From contig NZ_WBKP01000003.1 of the NCBI RefSeq assembly GCF_009602465.1, positions 1 to 64,000 of the forward strand: a DNA stretch of 64,000 nt. Reading direction: 5' to 3'. A program made the translations under genes and the position numbers. How positions within the stretch are numbered: the stretch's first letter is position 1; every line of letters starts with the position of its first letter. The notes under the pieces are model-generated. The model saw nothing but the letters and a program-made list of their open reading frames with translations. It was not told where the DNA came from and did no database searches. This document shows, one piece after another, positions 61,601 through 64,000 of this stretch. Origin of the DNA: Cumulibacter manganitolerans. Lineage in GTDB: Bacteria > Actinomycetota > Actinomycetes > Mycobacteriales > Antricoccaceae.

Positions 61601-62253
61601 CGGCTGTCGTAGTGATCGAACGCCGCGGCCACGACTCCGGCGACATCGACGTGCGCAACCGCGCCGTCCGGGCCGGTTGCACCGACCCGTGTTGCGGCAA
61701 CCTCGCGTTCGAGGAACGCAACCAGCTCTGCAACCGCCGCATGATGGGCGTCCGCGATCAACGCTTGGGTGCCGGCGTCCGCAACCGCCCAGATCGTGGA
61801 GACCGACTTCGGCACACTGAACGTGAAGTCATAGCCCGCTACCGCGCGGCGGGTGCCGCGCTCGGCTTCCTCCGCCTCGATCGCAGCCACTTCCTGCGCC
61901 CGAGTCGCCGGCCCCAACTCGGGATCGAGGGCGTCCACGCGCTGCTTGATCCGCTCTCCGATTGACGCGAACTGCTGGTAGGCGCGGCCCAGCGGATCGC
62001 CCGTAATCGGGTCATGGCCCATCCCAACCAACAGCGCGAGCTGAGCTTCCGAGACCTGCCCTCCATCGACCAGCTCGCCGTGCCCGAGCCGACCCAGCCC
62101 CGAGCCCATCCAGAAGCCCGGCGGCGTCCCCGCCTCCGCGTAGTAGCGGGTCAACGGCGTGCTCAGGCTCCGGTCGCCGTCGCCCGCAGCGATGGACTTC
62201 AACAGGTACTTGTACCCATCGCCCGCGCTCATCACGCGCATCGAAACCGTCAC
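58687..62253 (-). CDS. MobF family relaxase-helicase (TraA/TrwC-like)
   Basis: The 1188-residue protein combines a TrwC-type relaxase (about 1-330) with a RecD-like helicase. The relaxase part has candidate catalytic Tyr residues near the N-terminus (TRYYAEAG), YDFTFSVPKSVS and the metal-binding three-His region with LHTHVVISNK (about 224-234). The helicase has Walker A GPAGAGKTT (about 559-567), VIIDEASLAG and YAITAHRAQGVT. Such proteins nick oriT and pilot the strand in conjugation. The GTG start follows GGAAGGAG. Confidence 0.93.
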   Translation of the reverse strand: MTVSMRVMSAGDGYKYLLKSIAAGDGDRSLSTPLTRYYAEAGTPPGFWMGSGLGRLGHGELVDGGQVSEAQLALLVGMGHDPITGDPLGRAYQQFASIGERIKQRVDALDPELGPATRAQEVAAIEAEEAERGTRRAVAGYDFTFSVPKSVSTIWAVADAGTQALIADAHHAAVAELVAFLEREVAATRVGATGPDGAVAHVDVAGVVAAAFDHYDSRAGDPQLHTHVVISNKVLTVQDGRWRTLAGRPMHAVVVAVSELYNAALADQLTRVLGVEWEARERGRDRNPAWEIEGVPDELVAEFSTRSRHIEAEKDRLIAEYVAKHGRQPSARTVLKLRAQATLATRPEKQVRSLADLTAEWRQRASRVLRRDANGWARTLAATNAQAPRRVLRADDVPLDVVHEVGQTVMETVGEKRSTWTRWNLHAEASRQLMGLRLASIQDREAITGLVVDAAEHASLRLTPPELASSPLQFRRVDGTSRFRPHASTLFSSEALLAAEDRLLTRAADTSGPVVPLETVERIARRPDARGRVLGEDQAAALAAIAVSGRVVDVLVGPAGAGKTTAMNGLRRAWEKEHGAGSVIGLAPSAVAAQVLADDLGIATENTAKWWQNHIMYGTTFTAGQLVIIDEASLAGTMSLDRLTREAEKAGAKVLLVGDWGQLQSPGAGGSFAMLVHDRDDAPELTDLHRFTNEWEKTTSLQLRHGRAEAIDTLIEHGRVTGGDEEAMIDAAYTAWRRDLAAGRASILVTETHATVTELNARARADRIIDGTVNPTRELPLRDGTAVSEGDLVITRENDRRLRNGKTWVRNGSRWIVTGVREDGSVSVRPAGRRFGGGIVLPADYVAEHLDLGYAITAHRAQGVTTDTAHAVVTATTTRENFYVSMTRGAHSNHAYVAVDREDVEHAVPHPGDNPNITARSILYGVLQHIGAELSAHETIAAEQDRWGSIAQLAAEYDTIAQAAQHDRWATLLAASGLTVEQIEDVLGSDAYGALSAELRHAEANHHDLDALLPRLVAARSLDDADDIASVLHARVARATARPAGSGRTRKAPRLIVGLIPHAGGQMAEDMRQALDERRELIEARADAILRGSLTDEESWTADLGTAPRGEKQKATWWRAARSVAAYRDRYGITDDRTPLGPTPESTSQKIDAIRARAALNRAQAIAHEGATADAVRPATTSRPAPSL

Positions 62254-62569
62254 CTCGGCTGCTCCTTCCGGCCCCGCTCGGGAAGCAGGTGAGCCCGCGA
62301 GCCCGGTCGCATCAGATGCGACTCAGGACGGCTCGCGCCTCGTCTGAAAGACGTGTGATGGCTCGGGGAGCCGACGGCTGAGGACCAGCGACGCCGCCTG
62401 AGCCACGGACTCCGAAGCGCGCCGGGGTGGTGCGCCGAGTGCGGGCATGGCACCGGCGACGAGGCATGGCGGCCGCGGTTCGGAAGGTCGTGCACCTGGT
62501 CGCTGACCAGCCCGGCGGTGACCTCGTGCGTGAAGTCCGACCGGGGATCACCCGTCAGCCGGAGCCCTC
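62254..62569. other. Gap between relaxase and methyltransferase, candidate oriT region
   Basis: This 316-nt gap holds no convincing gene. It contains a 17-nt palindrome GTCGCATC-A-GATGCGAC (62306-62322) flanked by GCGAGCC (62297-62303) and GGCTCGC (62330-62336), forming nested inverted repeats just upstream of the relaxase gene, where MobF systems often keep oriT. The divergent promoters must also lie here. Confidence 0.45.
62306..62322. repeat. 17-nt palindrome near the relaxase start
   Basis: A perfect 8-1-8 inverted repeat lies 53 nt upstream of the relaxase start codon. It is a candidate relaxase recognition hairpin or a repressor site. Confidence 0.6.
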
Positions 62570-63676
62570 ATGCACGATCCACACGACCGGACTCACCCGC
62601 TCAGAGTCGGATCGCTGTTCTCCGGCTACGGCGGGCTCGACCTCGCCGTCGAACACGCCTTGGATACCGAGACGATCTGGTTCTCCGAGAACAACGGGCA
62701 CGTCTCGCACATCTTCGCCCACCACTGGCCCGACGCCCCCAACCTGGGCGACATCACCACCATCGACTGGCGCACCGTCGAGCCGGTCGATGTTCTCTGC
62801 GGAGGCTTCCCCTGCCAGGACGTGTCGACCGTGGGCAAGCGCGCCGGCCTCGCACCCGGCACCCGCTCCGGGCTCTGGTCGTACATGGCCGCCGCGATCG
62901 ACGCGCTGCAACCCCAGCTCGTCGTCATCGAGAACGTGCGCGGCCTGCTGTCCTCGCCCGCCGTCCGCGAACCCCTGGAAGGAGACGACGATGCACAAAG
63001 CAACCCCGACCACGCAACCCCCGGCGATGCAACCCTTCGCGACCTGGAACCCGACCCGTGGGGTCTGGGAGACATTGCAGCTCGACCTCTCCGGGCGGCA
63101 GGCGCCGTACTCGGCGATCTGGCCGACCTGCGGTATGACGCGGAATGGATCGGCCTACCAGCGTCCCTTGTCGGCGCTCCTCACCATCGTTTCCGCATCT
63201 TCATCGTCGCCCAACGTGATGTTCCGGACCCCGCTCGCAACGGACTCTTCTCGCGGTGGAGAGAGCCTGGATCAGGTACGGGCGCGGCATGGGACGATCG
63301 CCTTGTCGCACCAGATCATCGACCTCGCCTTGAACGGACCGGGCGGCTCTCCGAGCAGATGCGACGAGTCGGAGACCTTGTGGACCCTGATCGACGGACT
63401 GTTCGACGCTGGGGACGCTACGCCCGAGCCATCGCCCAATGGGAACACGTCACCGGACAGGATGCACCTGCTCCCGCCCTCCTAAACGACGGCAGAGGTC
63501 CGCGTCTGGCACCCGCGTTTGTGGAATGGCTCATGGGTCTCGAACCCGGCTGGGTTACCGACCCCGGATACGGGCTCACTCAGAACCAGCAGATTACTGC
63601 CCTCGGCAACGGAGTCCTCCCGCTGCAAGCGGTGACCGCTCTGGTCAAGACTGTGCAGCGCGAACATGCTGCGTAG
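62570..63676 (+). CDS. C5 cytosine DNA methyltransferase on the mobile element
   Basis: The 368-residue enzyme methylates cytosine. Motif I VGSLFSGYGGLDLA (about 13-26), motif IV with the catalytic Cys in GGFPCQDVS (about 78-86), motif VI VIENVRG (about 119-125), motif VIII-like RFRIFIVAQR (about 205-214) and motif X GNGVLPLQA near the C-terminus are all present. No cognate restriction enzyme is seen. The likely role is self-protection of the element during transfer. A second reading frame overlaps 62991-63485. Confidence 0.92.
   Translation: MHDPHDRTHPLRVGSLFSGYGGLDLAVEHALDTETIWFSENNGHVSHIFAHHWPDAPNLGDITTIDWRTVEPVDVLCGGFPCQDVSTVGKRAGLAPGTRSGLWSYMAAAIDALQPQLVVIENVRGLLSSPAVREPLEGDDDAQSNPDHATPGDATLRDLEPDPWGLGDIAARPLRAAGAVLGDLADLRYDAEWIGLPASLVGAPHHRFRIFIVAQRDVPDPARNGLFSRWREPGSGTGAAWDDRLVAPDHRPRLERTGRLSEQMRRVGDLVDPDRRTVRRWGRYARAIAQWEHVTGQDAPAPALLNDGRGPRLAPAFVEWLMGLEPGWVTDPGYGLTQNQQITALGNGVLPLQAVTALVKTVQREHAA
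62991..63485 (+). CDS. Overlapping-frame gene inside the methyltransferase gene
   Basis: A +1-shifted frame of 164 codons lies wholly inside the methyltransferase. Its ATG has a strong site GGAAGGAGA (62977-62985) 5 nt upstream. The protein looks real rather than a shadow: it is rich in Trp, Asn and Ser (FATWNPTRGVWETLQLDLSG, APYSAIWPTCGMTRNGSAY) with a helical part (LSHQIIDLALNG) and a Pro/Ser/Asn-rich tail. It recalls small proteins next to methyltransferases in actinophages and mobile elements, from memory. No function is known. Confidence 0.6.
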   Translation: MHKATPTTQPPAMQPFATWNPTRGVWETLQLDLSGRQAPYSAIWPTCGMTRNGSAYQRPLSALLTIVSASSSSPNVMFRTPLATDSSRGGESLDQVRARHGTIALSHQIIDLALNGPGGSPSRCDESETLWTLIDGLFDAGDATPEPSPNGNTSPDRMHLLPPS

Positions 63677-63773
63677 GCGTCAAGGAAGGGTCGGGGGTCG
63701 GGTTCATGCGAGCTTGTTTCATTGTCCTTGAATGAGGGCCAAGCGCGGCATGTTCGATGATGGTCATGGCCAG

Positions 63774-64000
63774 TCAACGTCGTAGTGAGATGGCGGGAAT
63801 ACGGAAGTAGACCTCGGCCCAACGTCGCTCGTATTCGGCCGGCGTCAGGAACTCACTTGTGCGAGCGTTGTCGAGTGCGATCAAGGCCCTGTGGCAGGAA
63901 ACAAGTAGATCAGGGTTGCCATCAATGGTCGTGCTGGGGGCGGCGCGGAAGTTGATCTCGACCGTAAGTGAACGCGTCTGGTCGCGAAGCCTGCGCGTCA
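63774..64000 (-). CDS. Hypothetical protein, 3' part only (runs off the window)
   Basis: The minus frame is open from the right edge to TGA at 63776-63774 and gives the last 75 residues: a hydrophilic domain with TVEINFRAAPSTTIDGNPDL, LVSCHRALIALDNA and EYERRWAEVYFRIPAISLRR. The composition is protein-like, but I do not recognise the family. The start lies beyond the window. Confidence 0.6.
   Translation of the reverse strand, partial: TRRLRDQTRSLTVEINFRAAPSTTIDGNPDLLVSCHRALIALDNARTSEFLTPAEYERRWAEVYFRIPAISLRR

Noticed and set aside
55287-63676. A restriction-modification system with the C5 methyltransferase
   Set aside because: No endonuclease gene is seen on either strand next to it; it looks like an orphan methyltransferase of a mobile element.

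Overview
The window is chromosomal DNA of a high-GC actinobacterium (Actinomycetota). Four things point there. The genes use GTG and TTG starts freely. The 2-oxoglutarate decarboxylase (Kgd) is the actinobacterial fused type, and Rho has a long disordered insertion. The order argS-lysA-hom-thrC-thrB-rho-rpmE-prfA-prmC-sua5-wecA-atpI-like-atpBEFHAGDC-DUF2550-cobO-murA is the one known from Mycobacterium tuberculosis. MurA also carries the mycobacterial-type Asp in place of the catalytic Cys. I cannot name the genus.

Layout. 1-2.3 kb: a DUF2625-like gene with 21-bp repeats and a DUF222/HNH (13E12-type) gene. 2.4-9.5 kb: FAH-family hydrolase and RmlC-type epimerase, malic enzyme, then kgd with a 59-aa DUF6104 gene behind it. 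9.6-13.6 kb: an ABC exporter pair, two small membrane proteins, a crotonase and a degenerate ABC ATPase. 13.7-16.8 kb: a secreted subtilase with three C-terminal repeats and tRNA-Arg(CCG). 16.8-24.7 kb: a MarR regulator facing the end of a tightly coupled five-gene operon (TPP enzyme, membrane protein, gluconate-2-dehydrogenase-like subunit 3, GMC oxidoreductase, enolase-superfamily enzyme), with an aldose epimerase divergent from it. 24.8-53.8 kb: a conserved housekeeping block covering arginyl-tRNA synthetase, Lys/Thr synthesis, Rho, release factor and its methylase, Sua5, WecA, ATP synthase, cobalamin adenosyltransferase, MurA, malate dehydrogenase and an ethylmalonyl-CoA mutase-like enzyme.

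From about 55.14 kb to the right edge the window enters a mobile element. A host ABC-F ATPase gene is cut inside its second Walker B motif. The incoming DNA carries its own complete ABC-F gene, a small membrane protein, a DprA-like protein, a MobF (TraA) relaxase-helicase, a palindrome-bearing gap that may hold oriT, a C5 DNA methyltransferase with a second reading frame inside it, and a partial gene leaving the window. The right end of the element is not visible.

The strongest leads are these. (1) A repeated operator, CGCAA-N3-TTGCG, occurs at the marR promoter and twice in the promoter region of the TPP/GMC/enolase operon, which defines a candidate regulon for sugar or aldonate oxidation. 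(2) A 164-codon frame lies inside the methyltransferase gene and has its own strong ribosome binding site and protein-like sequence. (3) An ABC-F-bearing mobile element has interrupted a host ABC-F gene. (4) A low-GC insertion between prmC and sua5 is bounded by 36-bp direct repeats. (5) Many genes have a TANNNT-like hexamer 6-7 nt before the start codon, which implies leaderless mRNAs.
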